DNA of 64,000 nt from Dactylosporangium roseum (GCF_025264685.1 NZ_CP073721.1:7519501-7583500); one strand, 5' to 3'; numbered from the stretch's first letter, positions 1 through 8,520 are shown. The notes: a model not told the origin generated them from the letters alone. Program-made: numbers and translations.

Positions 1-366
1 CTTGTGGAACCGCTCGTCGAGCGCCGACAACAACGCACCGACGAAGTCCTCCGGATTGACGATGCCCTCCACGGAGCCGCCCTCGAAGGAGGCCATCGCC
101 GCGCCGTAGCGAATGCACAAGTCGTCTTCGAGATCGTCGTCGGACCGCCCAGGGGCACTCGCGATCAACGCGTCGATCAGCGCCCCGGCCGCATCCCCGG
201 CCAGCGCGGTGCGATGCTCGGCAAGCTTGTGCCGATGCTCGAACAGCTCACCGAAGACGCCGGCTCCTGCGGACCCGCCGCGCGGCGAGACTACCGGCTG
301 GCGGGAGGACCGGCTGCCGGACTGGGCCTTCTTTTTTCGCTTCCGAGACACGGGCACGGTGGGCAT
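1..366 (-). CDS. Conserved hypothetical protein, 3' end outside window
   Basis: The reverse strand reads open from an ATG at 366 down to base 1, giving the first 122 residues of a protein whose C-terminus lies beyond the window. It opens with a basic patch (VSRKRKKK at residues 6-13) and a Ser/Arg-rich linker. The rest is an acidic, Ala/Leu-rich, probably helical segment with a run of Asp and Glu near residues 80-86. No catalytic motif or membrane segment is visible. The reading frame has strong third-position GC, unlike the overlapping forward frames. The start lies one base past the stop of the upstream small frame, suggesting coupling. I do not recognise the family. Confidence 0.6.
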   Translation of the reverse strand, partial: MPTVPVSRKRKKKAQSGSRSSRQPVVSPRGGSAGAGVFGELFEHRHKLAEHRTALAGDAAGALIDALIASAPGRSDDDLEDDLCIRYGAAMASFEGGSVEGIVNPEDFVGALLSALDERFHK

Positions 367-367
367 C

Positions 368-577
368 CTATCCACGAGTATCCAACGCCCGGCCGCGATA
401 CCTCTCGACGTGCCGCTTCCAGAGGGGGGAACGCGCCGGCGCGGAACGGCCGCAACGCTGACACGAGTGTGCCTCCGCTCGCCAACGGGCACCCGGACCC
501 TGGATCAAGCCGCTCCGCTGCGCCCACTGCTCGAACCGATCCCCGAGCCAGGGCGAATTCGGCGCCTGAACGTCCAT
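368..577 (-). CDS. Possible small CxxC protein
   Basis: This reverse-strand frame encodes about 69 residues from ATG 577 and ends one base before the start of the next gene at 366, an arrangement typical of coupled genes. The C-terminal half has a CxxC pair (CQRCG) followed by a basic, aromatic tail, which could be a small zinc-binding knuckle. Codon use is GC3-rich. It could begin further upstream at 652. No family is recognised and competing forward frames exist, so the call is tentative. Confidence 0.35.
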   Translation of the reverse strand: MDVQAPNSPWLGDRFEQWAQRSGLIQGPGARWRAEAHSCQRCGRSAPARSPLWKRHVERYRGRALDTRG

Positions 578-748
578 CGACAAGATCGGCTCGGCGGCAC
601 CCTTCACGACTACCGACATGCCGCTTGAACAGGGCAGATGATCGATCGGCACCTACAGACCCACCGTGTCCACACTACCGGCACTCCTCGGTGACCCGCC
701 TTACTGTAAACCCTCGTAGTCGGCAAAATATGTGAATCAGAGGTCCGC

Positions 749-3535
749 TCAGTCCGGCGGCTCGGCTCCGAACTCGGCGGCGACCCGGCCGGCCATGGCG
801 GTGCGCGAGCGTACGCCCAGCTTGGCGAAAACGCGCGACAGGTGCGACTCAACCGTGCGGCGGCTGAGGAAGAGGCGGGACGCGATCTCCTGGTTGGTCA
901 GGCCGGCCCGTACCAGCTCGGCTATCTCACGCTCGCGTGCGGAGAGCGCCACGCGGGGCGGGGCTTCGGCCTGATGCCGGTCGAGCACCGACAGGAGCCA
1001 GGTCGCGCCGCACGCCTCGTAGTCGTCCCGCGCGCGCCGCAAGGCGTCCCGGGCACGTCCGGGCCGGCCGCCGCGCGTGTGCGTGATGCCGGCCAGGTGC
1101 CGCGAGAGTGCCGCCTCGATGGGCGCCTCGGCGGTGGCGAGCCGGTCAGCGGCCTGGTCGGCCAGCGTGCCGGCCTCGTCGAAGCGGCGGGCCTGGGCGG
1201 CCACGTACGCGCGAGCACAGGTCGCCCAGCCGATTTCGTAGGGGAGCCCTGCGGCGTCAGCCAGCGATCCGGCCCGGTTGGCAAACCGTCCAGCGCCGCC
1301 GATGTCGCCCGACCGGGCCAGTGCGACGGCGCGCAAGGCGTCGCGCGGCACGGCGGTCGGCGGCCCGGTCGGCCACGACTCCGGCGGGCCGGAGACGATT
1401 TCCAGGCACGGTCCGGTCTTACCGGCGGCCAGGTGTGCGATGGCGAGGCTGACCTGCGCGACGCGCCACCACATCCGGGAACGTGGCCGGCCGGTCGCGG
1501 CGAGGCGGTCGGCGGCGGCGATGGTGGCGGACGGTCCGGCGGTCCACAGCAGCGGGCGCAGCGACACCGCCTCCGCCATGGCCCGCATCTCAACGCTGCC
1601 GATCCGGCCGGCCGCAGCCGCGGCCTCCTCGGTAAGCTGGATGGCCGGCTCCAGGTGCCCGAGCCGGGTCTGCAACGCGGCCCGCACGACCAGCAGGTAC
1701 GGCAGCGCACTGCTATCGCGAGTGCTCTCCACGACCTCCGCCGCCCGGTCGAGCCACCGGGCGGCCGCGTCGACGTCGCCCAGTTGCATGTGGACCCACG
1801 CCAGCGGGCCGAGCAGCTCGACGTGCGGGCGCAGCGACGGGCTGGTCGCGGCGTCCGCCAGCTTGGCCGCTGCGGCGGCGTGGTGTCGAGCGCCGGCGAC
1901 GTCGCCGTCCTGAAGGCTGCCGAAGGCTTGCAGCGCCCGGGCCGCGGCGGCGAGCGCCGGCCGGTCGTCGCCGAACAGGACGAGTGCGCGCTCCGCGTGG
2001 CGCAGCGTCGCCTCGCCGTCTTCGCGGAGCGCCCCGATCGCGGCGAGTTCCACGTGCAGCTTCCCCCCGGCCGTCGCGGGTAGCCGCTCGCCGTCCAGCT
2101 CCGCGGTGAGCAGCGTCGCCGCCTCGTCTATGTCGCCACGAAGACGGGCGACGACCGCGCGGAAGGCCGCCGCCTCGGTGCGTACGGGCTCGCCGACGTG
2201 CGCCAGCTCGCGCAGTACCTCCCGGCTGCCCCCCAGATCGCCGCCGAGGCCCAGTGTGCGGGCGTACTGCAACAACACGGTCGGCCGCCGGTCACCGAGG
2301 CTGTCGGGATCCGGCAGCAGGCGCAGCGCCATGCCGAGCCAGCGGGCGGCCTGAGCGGGCGCGCTGTACGTGAAGGCCAGCCCCGCCTCGATCAGCACCT
2401 CGGCGGCGGCTTCGTCACCAGGCTGGGCCGAGCGCGCGATGTGGTGCGCCACCACCTGAAGCGATCCGCGATGCGCCCGTAGGTGCGCCGCCGCGCGGGC
2501 GTGAGCGGCGACCCGCCACGCCGGGCCGGCCAGCTCGTGAGCGGCGGCGCGTACCAGCGGATGGCGGAACCGCAGCAGGCCGCCGTCGACGTCGATCAGC
2601 CCGCGTCGGTGCAGCCGGTCGGCGCCGGCGATGACCGCCCTGGTCGGCAGTTCGGCCACGTACGCGACGAGGTCGATCGGCGCGTGGGCACCGGCGACCG
2701 CCGCCGCGTACGCGACGAGCCGAAGCCGTTCGTCGAGATCGGCGATGTCGGTGACGAGCCCGGTGAGGATTTGGCTCTCCGAGGCGTCGAGGTCGTGGTC
2801 GTCCACGAGCGCGGCGAGTGTGTCGTCGCGGAGCCGGGACAGGGCCTGGACGTAGAGCGGATTGCCGCCGCTGGCACGCACGATCAGTGCTCTGCGGCGG
2901 CGCGGCACCTCCGGCAGGAGTGCGTCGACGTCGGCCGGCCCGAGGTGCGGCAGGCTGATCTGGGTAGCGGCCGGACCGATGTGCGCGATCGCGTCGACCA
3001 CACCGGACGGCGGCTGCTCGGTGCGGAAGGCGACCGCCACCAGCGTCGGCCGCCGCGGGGGCTTGCGGATCAGGTACTCGGTCAGCTCTAGCGACGGGGA
3101 GTCGGCCCAGTGCAGGTCGTCGAGGAGCAACGCGACGCCGGGCGGGCGGGCACCGTCGAGCAGCCGTCGTACCCCTGAATAGATGCGCGCCCGGTCTACC
3201 GACGAGGCCGAGCCGGCGGCCCCGTGGCAGTTGACCGCACGCGACACGGCGTCGCCTTCCTCTCTGGCGCCCCGCCCGTGCAGGAGTGGCTGGAGCGCCT
3301 CCGCGTACGCCGCGAAGGGCACATCCTGCTCGAACTCGGTAGCCTGGCCCGTGCAGACCAGCAGGCCGGCGGCTGCCGCCCGCTGCTCCAGCGCACGCAG
3401 CATACGGGTCTTACCGATGCCCGACTCACCACACAGCTTGACCGCCGCGAACCCGCCGCCGGCCACGGCCGCCACGGCCCCGTCCAGCGCCGCAAGCTGG
3501 GCGTCACGGCCGACGAGCGGCCCATCCGCAGCCAC
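749..3535 (-). CDS. LAL-type LuxR family transcriptional regulator
   Basis: This is a 928-residue large ATP-binding LuxR-type regulator (MalT/LAL architecture, usual length 850-1000). The N-terminus carries an AAA_16/NACHT-like ATPase with Walker A GESGIGKT at residues 36-43 and a Walker B-like LLLDDLHW. The middle is a long Ala-rich TPR-like helical region expected to sense a ligand or partner. The last 60 residues form a LuxR/NarL helix-turn-helix (LSAREREIAELVRAGLTNQE). The GTG start at 3535 is preceded by GGGGAGG at good spacing. It is transcribed away from the LuxR/peptide pair at 3695. Its target is not evident, but the position suggests control of the neighbouring secreted products. 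Confidence 0.9.
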   Translation of the reverse strand: MAADGPLVGRDAQLAALDGAVAAVAGGGFAAVKLCGESGIGKTRMLRALEQRAAAAGLLVCTGQATEFEQDVPFAAYAEALQPLLHGRGAREEGDAVSRAVNCHGAAGSASSVDRARIYSGVRRLLDGARPPGVALLLDDLHWADSPSLELTEYLIRKPPRRPTLVAVAFRTEQPPSGVVDAIAHIGPAATQISLPHLGPADVDALLPEVPRRRRALIVRASGGNPLYVQALSRLRDDTLAALVDDHDLDASESQILTGLVTDIADLDERLRLVAYAAAVAGAHAPIDLVAYVAELPTRAVIAGADRLHRRGLIDVDGGLLRFRHPLVRAAAHELAGPAWRVAAHARAAAHLRAHRGSLQVVAHHIARSAQPGDEAAAEVLIEAGLAFTYSAPAQAARWLGMALRLLPDPDSLGDRRPTVLLQYARTLGLGGDLGGSREVLRELAHVGEPVRTEAAAFRAVVARLRGDIDEAATLLTAELDGERLPATAGGKLHVELAAIGALREDGEATLRHAERALVLFGDDRPALAAAARALQAFGSLQDGDVAGARHHAAAAAKLADAATSPSLRPHVELLGPLAWVHMQLGDVDAAARWLDRAAEVVESTRDSSALPYLLVVRAALQTRLGHLEPAIQLTEEAAAAAGRIGSVEMRAMAEAVSLRPLLWTAGPSATIAAADRLAATGRPRSRMWWRVAQVSLAIAHLAAGKTGPCLEIVSGPPESWPTGPPTAVPRDALRAVALARSGDIGGAGRFANRAGSLADAAGLPYEIGWATCARAYVAAQARRFDEAGTLADQAADRLATAEAPIEAALSRHLAGITHTRGGRPGRARDALRRARDDYEACGATWLLSVLDRHQAEAPPRVALSAREREIAELVRAGLTNQEIASRLFLSRRTVESHLSRVFAKLGVRSRTAMAGRVAAEFGAEPPD

Positions 3536-3694
3536 GGCGCCTCCCCAGACTCACTGCTGGGCCAAGGATAGGCGGGGCTCGACAGATTCCGTAGTTTCAC
3601 GGATACCCACGCCCGGCGGGAGACGCGATCCTGACGCAGGGGCCTGGCCGGAGGGTCGGGCTCAGGCGCGGTCACACGGGGCAGGAGACGCGGG

Positions 3695-4795
3695 ATGCGC
3701 GATCACGCAGTGGCTGGTCATGGCGGCGCAACGAGGTCGAGACCTGGGCAGGCGCGTCCGACTGACCGCGTCGTGCTCGGTCCCCAGGCGCCTTCGTTGT
3801 CGGTCTGGGGGCTGTCTCCGGACGCGGATCTCATCTTCCGCTGCATGCTGATGTTCGGCTCGCAGACGGCCGGGCAGCTCGAGCGCGGCCTCGGAATGTC
3901 CCGGCACCGGGTCGCCCGCGGCCTCGACGAGCTGCTCTCGGCGGGTGCGGTCGACCACCGGGCGGGCAACGGTCGCCGGACACTCCAGTGGACGCCGATG
4001 AAGCCCAGCAGCTTGATGCCGGCGCTACGCGAGCGGCGGCACGCCAGCGCCCGGGCCGCCCGCCGGTCCATGCCGCTCCACGAGGTCCTGCCCGGTACGG
4101 TGCCGCTCGACGACGGTATGCGACACCTGCCGAGCCGGGAGCTGACCCGGGCCCGGCTGGCCGAGCTCGTCGGGGCCGTACGGCACGAGCACCTGGCGAT
4201 GCAGCCGGAGCGCGCGTACGAGGCCGAGTCCGCCCGCTCGGCGGTGCCGATGGATCGCGCGCTGCTCACTCGTGGCGTACGCATGCGCGTGCTGGGCGCA
4301 TTGCCGGCGGACGCGGAGGACCCGCTGGTCGCGCACGGCCGGCAGGAGGACGACCTGCGGCCGGAGTACCGGCAGGCGACCGAGACGCCGGTGAAGCTGA
4401 TCGTCATGGACCGCCGCACGGCGTTCCTTCCGGTCAGTCCGGACGACCTTGACCACGGCTACCTTGAGATCACCCAGGAGGCGGTCGTCGCCGCGCTGGT
4501 CGCGCTCTTTCAGCGGCAGTGGGAGGCGGCCCTGGCCCGGCAGGAGCACGGCGTGCCACGGATAACGCTCAGCGAACGGGAACGGGACCTGCTGAGGCTG
4601 CTCGCGCAGGGGCATACCGACGCGAGCGCCGCGCGGGCGATGCGGATCAGCCGGCGGACGGTGTCAAACACGCTCCGCGCCCTGATGGACCGGCTGGGCG
4701 TCGAAAACCGCTTCCGGCTCGGGCTCGCCGTCGGCGCGCTGAGCCTGATCGAGCCGCCGGGCACCGGGTCCGCGGCGATGGAGGGGGTCCGATGA
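3695..4795 (+). CDS. LuxR-type regulator with TrmB-like winged-helix front end
   Basis: This 366-residue protein has a C-terminal LuxR helix-turn-helix (LSERERDLLRLLAQGHTDAS, about residues 288-345). Near residues 35-80 lies a winged-helix-like segment (SPDADLIFRCML followed by SRHRVARGLDELLSAGAV), the arrangement of actinobacterial TrmB-LuxR regulators. The middle resembles their ligand-sensing phospholipase-D-like region. The start at 3695 has GGAG at a suitable distance, but the first 30 residues look non-conserved, so a later start is possible. The stop overlaps the next gene as ATGA, so the regulator and the small secreted peptide are translationally coupled, which suggests functional linkage. 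Confidence 0.85.
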   Translation: MRDHAVAGHGGATRSRPGQARPTDRVVLGPQAPSLSVWGLSPDADLIFRCMLMFGSQTAGQLERGLGMSRHRVARGLDELLSAGAVDHRAGNGRRTLQWTPMKPSSLMPALRERRHASARAARRSMPLHEVLPGTVPLDDGMRHLPSRELTRARLAELVGAVRHEHLAMQPERAYEAESARSAVPMDRALLTRGVRMRVLGALPADAEDPLVAHGRQEDDLRPEYRQATETPVKLIVMDRRTAFLPVSPDDLDHGYLEITQEAVVAALVALFQRQWEAALARQEHGVPRITLSERERDLLRLLAQGHTDASAARAMRISRRTVSNTLRALMDRLGVENRFRLGLAVGALSLIEPPGTGSAAMEGVR

Positions 4796-4995
4796 ACCGA
4801 CCATTGTGGATGCGTCTGATCGTGGCGGCATTGGCGCTCGCCGCGCCATCGGCGACAGCCAGCGCCAGCGGCACGATGACCGTTGGGGCCACCGGCAGAC
4901 CGTTCGCCCCGCCGCCCCCGCCGGCTGTCATCGACACGACGCCGGGCCAGGTCAGCGAGCCGCTGAAGGACGGCTTCTGCGGCACCTGCGTCTAG
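4792..4995 (+). CDS. Small secreted peptide precursor with C-terminal CxxC
   Basis: This is a 67-residue open frame whose ATG overlaps the stop of the LuxR gene (ATGA). It starts with a classic Sec signal peptide: a basic residue near the N-terminus, a hydrophobic core LIVAALALAAP, and an ASA cleavage region near residue 25. The predicted mature part is about 40 residues, has a run of five prolines, and ends DGFCGTCV with two cysteines four residues from the end, compatible with a disulfide-closed or otherwise processed tip. Established knowledge: LuxR-type regulators in actinobacteria can be paired with small exported peptides. A signalling role here is inference. An IS element is inserted in its stop codon but leaves TAG intact. 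Confidence 0.65.
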   Translation: MNRPLWMRLIVAALALAAPSATASASGTMTVGATGRPFAPPPPPAVIDTTPGQVSEPLKDGFCGTCV

Positions 4996-6119
4996 TGTCC
5001 TGAGTCGTTAGAAGTTTTATTGATCCGGGTGCAGTAGTTGGCGAGGTTGTCGAGGATCTCGTCGGCGGTTTTGGCCCAGACGAAAGGTTTCGGGTCCTTG
5101 TTCCAGGCCGCGATCCAGGCGTTGACGTCGTCTTCGAGTTCCTTGACGCTGCGGTGGGTGGAGCGGCGCAGCTTGCGGTTGGTCAGTTCGGCGAACCAGC
5201 GTTCGACGAGGTTGAGCCAACTGGCGGAGGTTGGTGTGAAGTGCAGGTGGAAGCGGGGGTGCGCGGCCAGCCAGGCGCGGATCGCCGGGGTCTTGTGGGT
5301 GGCGTAGTTGTCGCAGATCAGGTGCAGGTCCAGGTCCGGTGGGGTGTTGGTGTCGATGGTGCGCAGGAACCGCAGGAACTCCTGGTGGCGGTGCCGGCGC
5401 TGATGCTGGCCGATCACCTTGCCGGTGGCGATGTCCAACGCGGCGAACAGGCTGGTGGTGCCGTGCCGGACGTAGTCATGGGTGCGCCGCTCGGGCACGC
5501 CCGGCATCATCGGCAGCATCGGCAGCATCGGCAGCATCGGCGCGGTCCGGTCGAGCGCCTGCATCTGGGATTTTTCGTCAACGGCGAGGACCATCGCTTT
5601 GTCCGGCGGGTCGAGGTACAGTCCGACCACGTCACGGACCTTGTCGATGAACAGTGGGTCGGTGGACAGTTTCCAGGTGTCCACCAGATGGGGCTTGAGC
5701 CCGAACGCCCGCCAGATCCGTGACACGGCCGTCTGACTGAGCCCGGTGGCCCGCGCCATCGACCGGGTCGACCAGTGACTGTCCTGATCGGACGGCGCCG
5801 ATTCGAGCGTCTTGACGATGACCGTCTCGACCTGCGCATCGGTGATCTTCCGCGGCGCGCCGGGACGTGGCTCGTCCTGCAACCCCGCCAGCCGGTTGGC
5901 GACGAACCGCTGCCGCCACTTCCCGACCGTCGGCAGCGATGTCCCGAGCCGCCGTGACACCTCACTGTTGGACAGGCCATCCGCACACGCCAATACGATC
6001 CGCGCCCGCAACGCCAACGCCTGCGCCGTCTTGGCCCGACGGGCCCAGCCCAGCAACACGTCCCGCTCCTCAGCGGTCAGCGTCAGCTCCGCCAACTTCG
6101 GACCACGACCATCACCCAT
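4992..6119 (-). CDS. IS630 family transposase
   Basis: This is a 375-residue DDE transposase. The N-terminus has two helix-turn-helix stretches (SNSEVSRRLGTSLPTVGKWR and a second around LSQTAVSRIWR). The catalytic triad is visible as AVDEKSQ, LICDNYATHK and NLVERWF. Between the first and second catalytic motifs, where relatives read a single short LPM-like segment, this copy has a LPM triplet repeated four times (tandem 9-bp units around 5511-5540). The reading frame runs through the inverted repeat and uses the target-site TA to form its TAG stop at 4992-4994, so the last codon depends on the insertion site. Confidence 0.95.
   Translation of the reverse strand: MGDGRGPKLAELTLTAEERDVLLGWARRAKTAQALALRARIVLACADGLSNSEVSRRLGTSLPTVGKWRQRFVANRLAGLQDEPRPGAPRKITDAQVETVIVKTLESAPSDQDSHWSTRSMARATGLSQTAVSRIWRAFGLKPHLVDTWKLSTDPLFIDKVRDVVGLYLDPPDKAMVLAVDEKSQMQALDRTAPMLPMLPMLPMMPGVPERRTHDYVRHGTTSLFAALDIATGKVIGQHQRRHRHQEFLRFLRTIDTNTPPDLDLHLICDNYATHKTPAIRAWLAAHPRFHLHFTPTSASWLNLVERWFAELTNRKLRRSTHRSVKELEDDVNAWIAAWNKDPKPFVWAKTADEILDNLANYCTRINKTSNDSGH
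4995..5009 (+). repeat. Left terminal inverted repeat of the IS630 element
   Basis: The sequence GTGTCCTGAGTCGTT is the exact reverse complement of the right end. The flanking TA is at 4993-4994. Confidence 0.92.
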
Positions 6120-6141
6120 ACCATCAATCTACCAACGAACC

Positions 6142-6156
6142 AACGACTCAGGACAC
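6142..6156 (-). repeat. Right terminal inverted repeat of the IS630 element
   Basis: The sequence AACGACTCAGGACAC is the exact reverse complement of 4995-5009. The flanking TA is at 6157-6158. Confidence 0.92.
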
Positions 6157-6530
6157 TAGCGCCTGTTTCATAGCTGGGGTCGAGGCGGCCGGTCCTGGAC
6201 CGCCCAGGAGGCGGTGGGCGGGACGCAGGTTGGCGTGCCGCGGGCAGAAGCAGCCTCAACCGGGGCCATGTGGCGCGCGGCGACGTCACCACCTCGACCG
6301 GCTATGCCGGGCAACCGGCCCGCCAGACCCGACATGCTCCTGACCTGGCGCGTCCAAGGCCCGCTTGAAGCGGGCGAGCGGACCGGTTGCGTGATTGGGC
6401 AATGTTGGTAACGGGAAGGTCACGGCCACACGCCCGCTGCTGCGCCGTTGCTTGCATGGACGACATCAGCCACGCGACCGCGCTTCGGGCCATCCCGACG
6501 CTGCGCGCGGCGCGGTAGGAGGAGGCAACG
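6157..6530. other. Gene-free stretch right of the IS element
   Basis: These 374 bases were the original 3' flank of the secreted peptide gene before the IS insertion and the 5' flank of the secreted protein at 6531. I see no convincing frame, hairpin terminator or repeat. A strong Shine-Dalgarno (GGAGGAGG) lies at its right end for the next gene. Confidence 0.5.
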
Positions 6531-7358
6531 ATGCGAAGAATCGGAGTGCGGGCGGCGAGACCGCTGCTGCGCGGCATCGCCGCCGTCGCGCTGGCTCTGG
6601 CCGTGACCCTGTCGGGGACCCCGACGCCGGCGAAGGCCAGTGACAGCAACGGCAGCTACTGGGTGTTCGTCAACATCCTCATCAGCGCCTACGACAAGGG
6701 CAGTGACGGCAGGTACACCCCGGCTGAGATCAATGAGCTCATCCAGCAGGTCATCGGCGCTGTCAACGGGGCGAAGACCGACGTGCTCGGGCGGCTCAAC
6801 ATTGAAACCACCAACGAGCTCCGCGCCAAGGCCGAGGCGGCCCTGACAAAGGCCGAGTTGCTGCGGGTGCCGTGGCTCGCCGGCGCGGCGATCAACAGCA
6901 TGCACGACGCGGCGTACTCGGCGAAGGCGCACCTGGCTACGGTCAAGGACTCGGACGCCGCGCTCAACGACGTGGGCAAGGCGATGATCGTGCTGTTCAC
7001 GGAGCTCAACGCCGCTTACCTCATGGTCGACGCGGACGAGGGTACGAATCTGGCGCGGGCTCAACGGCCCTACTTCCGGCAAGGGCTGGAATACCTCATC
7101 CGGGAGATGACCCCGGACTGCTACTCCGGCGGCGTCCCCAACGCCGGGATGATCTCGTACGAATGCTCGTACAACGGACGGACCGTGCACGCCGTGTACT
7201 GGGCGGGCACCAACACGTACTCCATCGACGGCGGCCCTCCGATTCCAGGACGGATCAAGGAGACCGTCGTCCAGGACTTCCTGATGGCCGACTCCGCCAG
7301 AGTGCTCGCGCAGCGGGCCTTGGACGTTCTGCTGCGCAATGGCGTCCCACTCCCGTAA
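6531..7358 (+). CDS. Secreted protein, paralogue of the next gene
   Basis: This 275-residue protein has a clear signal peptide: basic start MRRIGVRAARPLLR, hydrophobic stretch IAAVALALAVTLSG, and cleavage near AKA. The mature part is helical at first (AVNGAKTDVLGRLNIETTNELRAKAEAALTKAE). The C-terminal third contains two cysteines (TPDCYSGG and SYECSYNG) that could form a disulfide, followed by a small beta-rich part. GGAGGAGG precedes the ATG. The downstream gene shares the layout (signal peptide, AV-N-AK-D-L motif, two late cysteines, C-terminal helix), so the two are diverged tandem duplicates. No enzymatic motif is seen and the function is unknown. Confidence 0.85.
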   Translation: MRRIGVRAARPLLRGIAAVALALAVTLSGTPTPAKASDSNGSYWVFVNILISAYDKGSDGRYTPAEINELIQQVIGAVNGAKTDVLGRLNIETTNELRAKAEAALTKAELLRVPWLAGAAINSMHDAAYSAKAHLATVKDSDAALNDVGKAMIVLFTELNAAYLMVDADEGTNLARAQRPYFRQGLEYLIREMTPDCYSGGVPNAGMISYECSYNGRTVHAVYWAGTNTYSIDGGPPIPGRIKETVVQDFLMADSARVLAQRALDVLLRNGVPLP

Positions 7359-7393
7359 CGCCCGTGATGCCCGTCCCAGAAGGAAGTGCGTAC

Positions 7394-8167
7394 ATGAGAC
7401 GTAGATTCGTCAAAGGCGTCGTCGCCGCCACCGCCGCCGTGGTGCTCACCGTTAGCGGCACCGCACGGCCCGCCCAGGCATCCTGGGCCAGTTGGGCCGC
7501 CGTTGCCGTGTCGGTGGCCCAGAGCCTCCGTAGTGGGGGCGGCGATCTCGAACGGGCCAAGCGAGAGATCATCGCCGCCGTCGAGAACGCCAAGCAGGAC
7601 ATCCTCAACCACATCGACACGATCGCCGCCGCCGATGTCCAGGCTTGCACCGAGGCGGCGGTCACCAAGATCGCTCAGATCGACAGCATGCCGGGGAGCC
7701 TGCTCGGCCCGTTCGTCAACGGCGCCGTCGACTGCGCGGCGCTGTCCAAGTCGTACCTCAACGCCGTGCAGAGCCTCCCCGCGGCTGACACCATTGGCAA
7801 GCTCATGGGGGTCATCTACGCGATCGCCATGGTCGGCTTCGCCAAGTACGGCCTCTCCACCACCGCCCTGCTCGATGGTCTGATCAGCGGCTACCAGGCA
7901 GTCGTCACGAAACTGGCGCCGACGTGCAACGACCAGACAATCCGGGAGTACGACTCCAGGGGGCGTGTGGTCACCGTCGAGATTCAACACACCTGTGTGG
8001 CGTACAACGGGGACCAGGCGTGGGACTCGGAGCTGTACTACCGCGGTAAGTTGCAGGGGCCGCCGCTCGACCGTGCTCAGATCAACATGGACGCCACTCG
8101 GAACACGAGCCGCTGGATCGCCCAGCAGGCGCTTCCGACTCTGCAAACGATTCGGGCGGGAGCCTGA
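7394..8167 (+). CDS. Secreted protein, paralogue of the preceding gene
   Basis: This 257-residue protein starts at ATG 7394 after AGAAGGAAG. The signal peptide runs through MRRRFVKGVVAATAAVVLTV with cleavage near AQA. The mature part begins with a helical segment (AVENAKQDILNHIDTIAAAD). Pairs of cysteines follow in the middle (VQACTEA and VDCAALS) and again near the C-terminus (APTCNDQ and QHTCVAYNGD), the last pair matching the two late cysteines of the upstream paralogue. It lies 35 bp downstream on the same strand and ends just before a strong terminator, so the two are probably one transcript. Function unknown. Confidence 0.85.
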   Translation: MRRRFVKGVVAATAAVVLTVSGTARPAQASWASWAAVAVSVAQSLRSGGGDLERAKREIIAAVENAKQDILNHIDTIAAADVQACTEAAVTKIAQIDSMPGSLLGPFVNGAVDCAALSKSYLNAVQSLPAADTIGKLMGVIYAIAMVGFAKYGLSTTALLDGLISGYQAVVTKLAPTCNDQTIREYDSRGRVVTVEIQHTCVAYNGDQAWDSELYYRGKLQGPPLDRAQINMDATRNTSRWIAQQALPTLQTIRAGA

Positions 8168-8182
8168 CCCGACCGCCGACTA

Positions 8183-8220
8183 CTCAAGGGCCCGCCGCGG
8201 GGGCGCGGCGGGCCCTTGAG
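8183..8220 (+). terminator. Strong hairpin terminator after the secreted-protein pair
   Basis: A perfect 17-bp inverted repeat (arms at 8183-8199 and 8204-8220) encloses a GGGG loop 15 bp past the stop at 8167. There is no U-tract, as is usual for high-GC actinobacterial terminators. Confidence 0.88.
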
Positions 8221-8231
8221 TCGAGAGGTTC

Positions 8232-8520
8232 ATGGCTCGACCGGCTGACCGCGCAACCAGGCCGCTACCACGAAAAGGGCCAATACGTGAACCCGCAGCG
8301 GTGGCGAGGTCGGTGGTCGGACCGAGCGCACGGAGGCGCTCGGGGTTCCAGGCGCTACGGCTGGACATAGGAGTACGTGCCGTCTGCGATGGCTTCGTCG
8401 TACGGCCGTCGCGGATCGTGGATTGGGTGTACGGACGGGTCGAGTTGTTCTGCCTCGGGAAGTTCGTGCAGGGCAAGGCGTTCACCGCGAACGTGCCGGG
8501 CGCGGCGTACGCCTCCCAAT
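8232..8520. other. Degenerate stretch, possible 3' remnant on the minus strand
   Basis: No intact gene is seen. On the reverse strand a frame ending at a TAG at 8355-8357 reads GERLALHELPEAEQLDPSV then HPIHDPRRPYDEAIADG and finishes TYSYVQP. This looks like a genuine protein C-terminus that has lost the rest of its gene. I cannot assign it to a family. The forward frames here look like shadows. Confidence 0.3.

Larger units (their letters stand above)
4995..6156 (-). mobile_element. IS630-family insertion sequence (complete)
   Basis: This 1162-bp element is bounded by perfect 15-bp terminal inverted repeats: GTGTCCTGAGTCGTT at 4995-5009 and its complement at 6142-6156. It is flanked by a TA duplication at 4993-4994 and 6157-6158. 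The empty site would have read CTAG, the target reported for IS630. The single transposase frame fills the element. The intact repeats, intact duplication and full-length transposase suggest a recent insertion. Confidence 0.93.

Noticed and set aside
4..735. Forward open frame at the left edge
   Set aside because: Low-complexity Arg/Pro/Ser composition. The reverse strand gives better protein-like frames over the same bases.
5511..5540. Short tandem repeat as a possible CRISPR or VNTR locus
   Set aside because: Units are 9 bp, contiguous and in coding phase; this is a codon-triplet expansion within the transposase.
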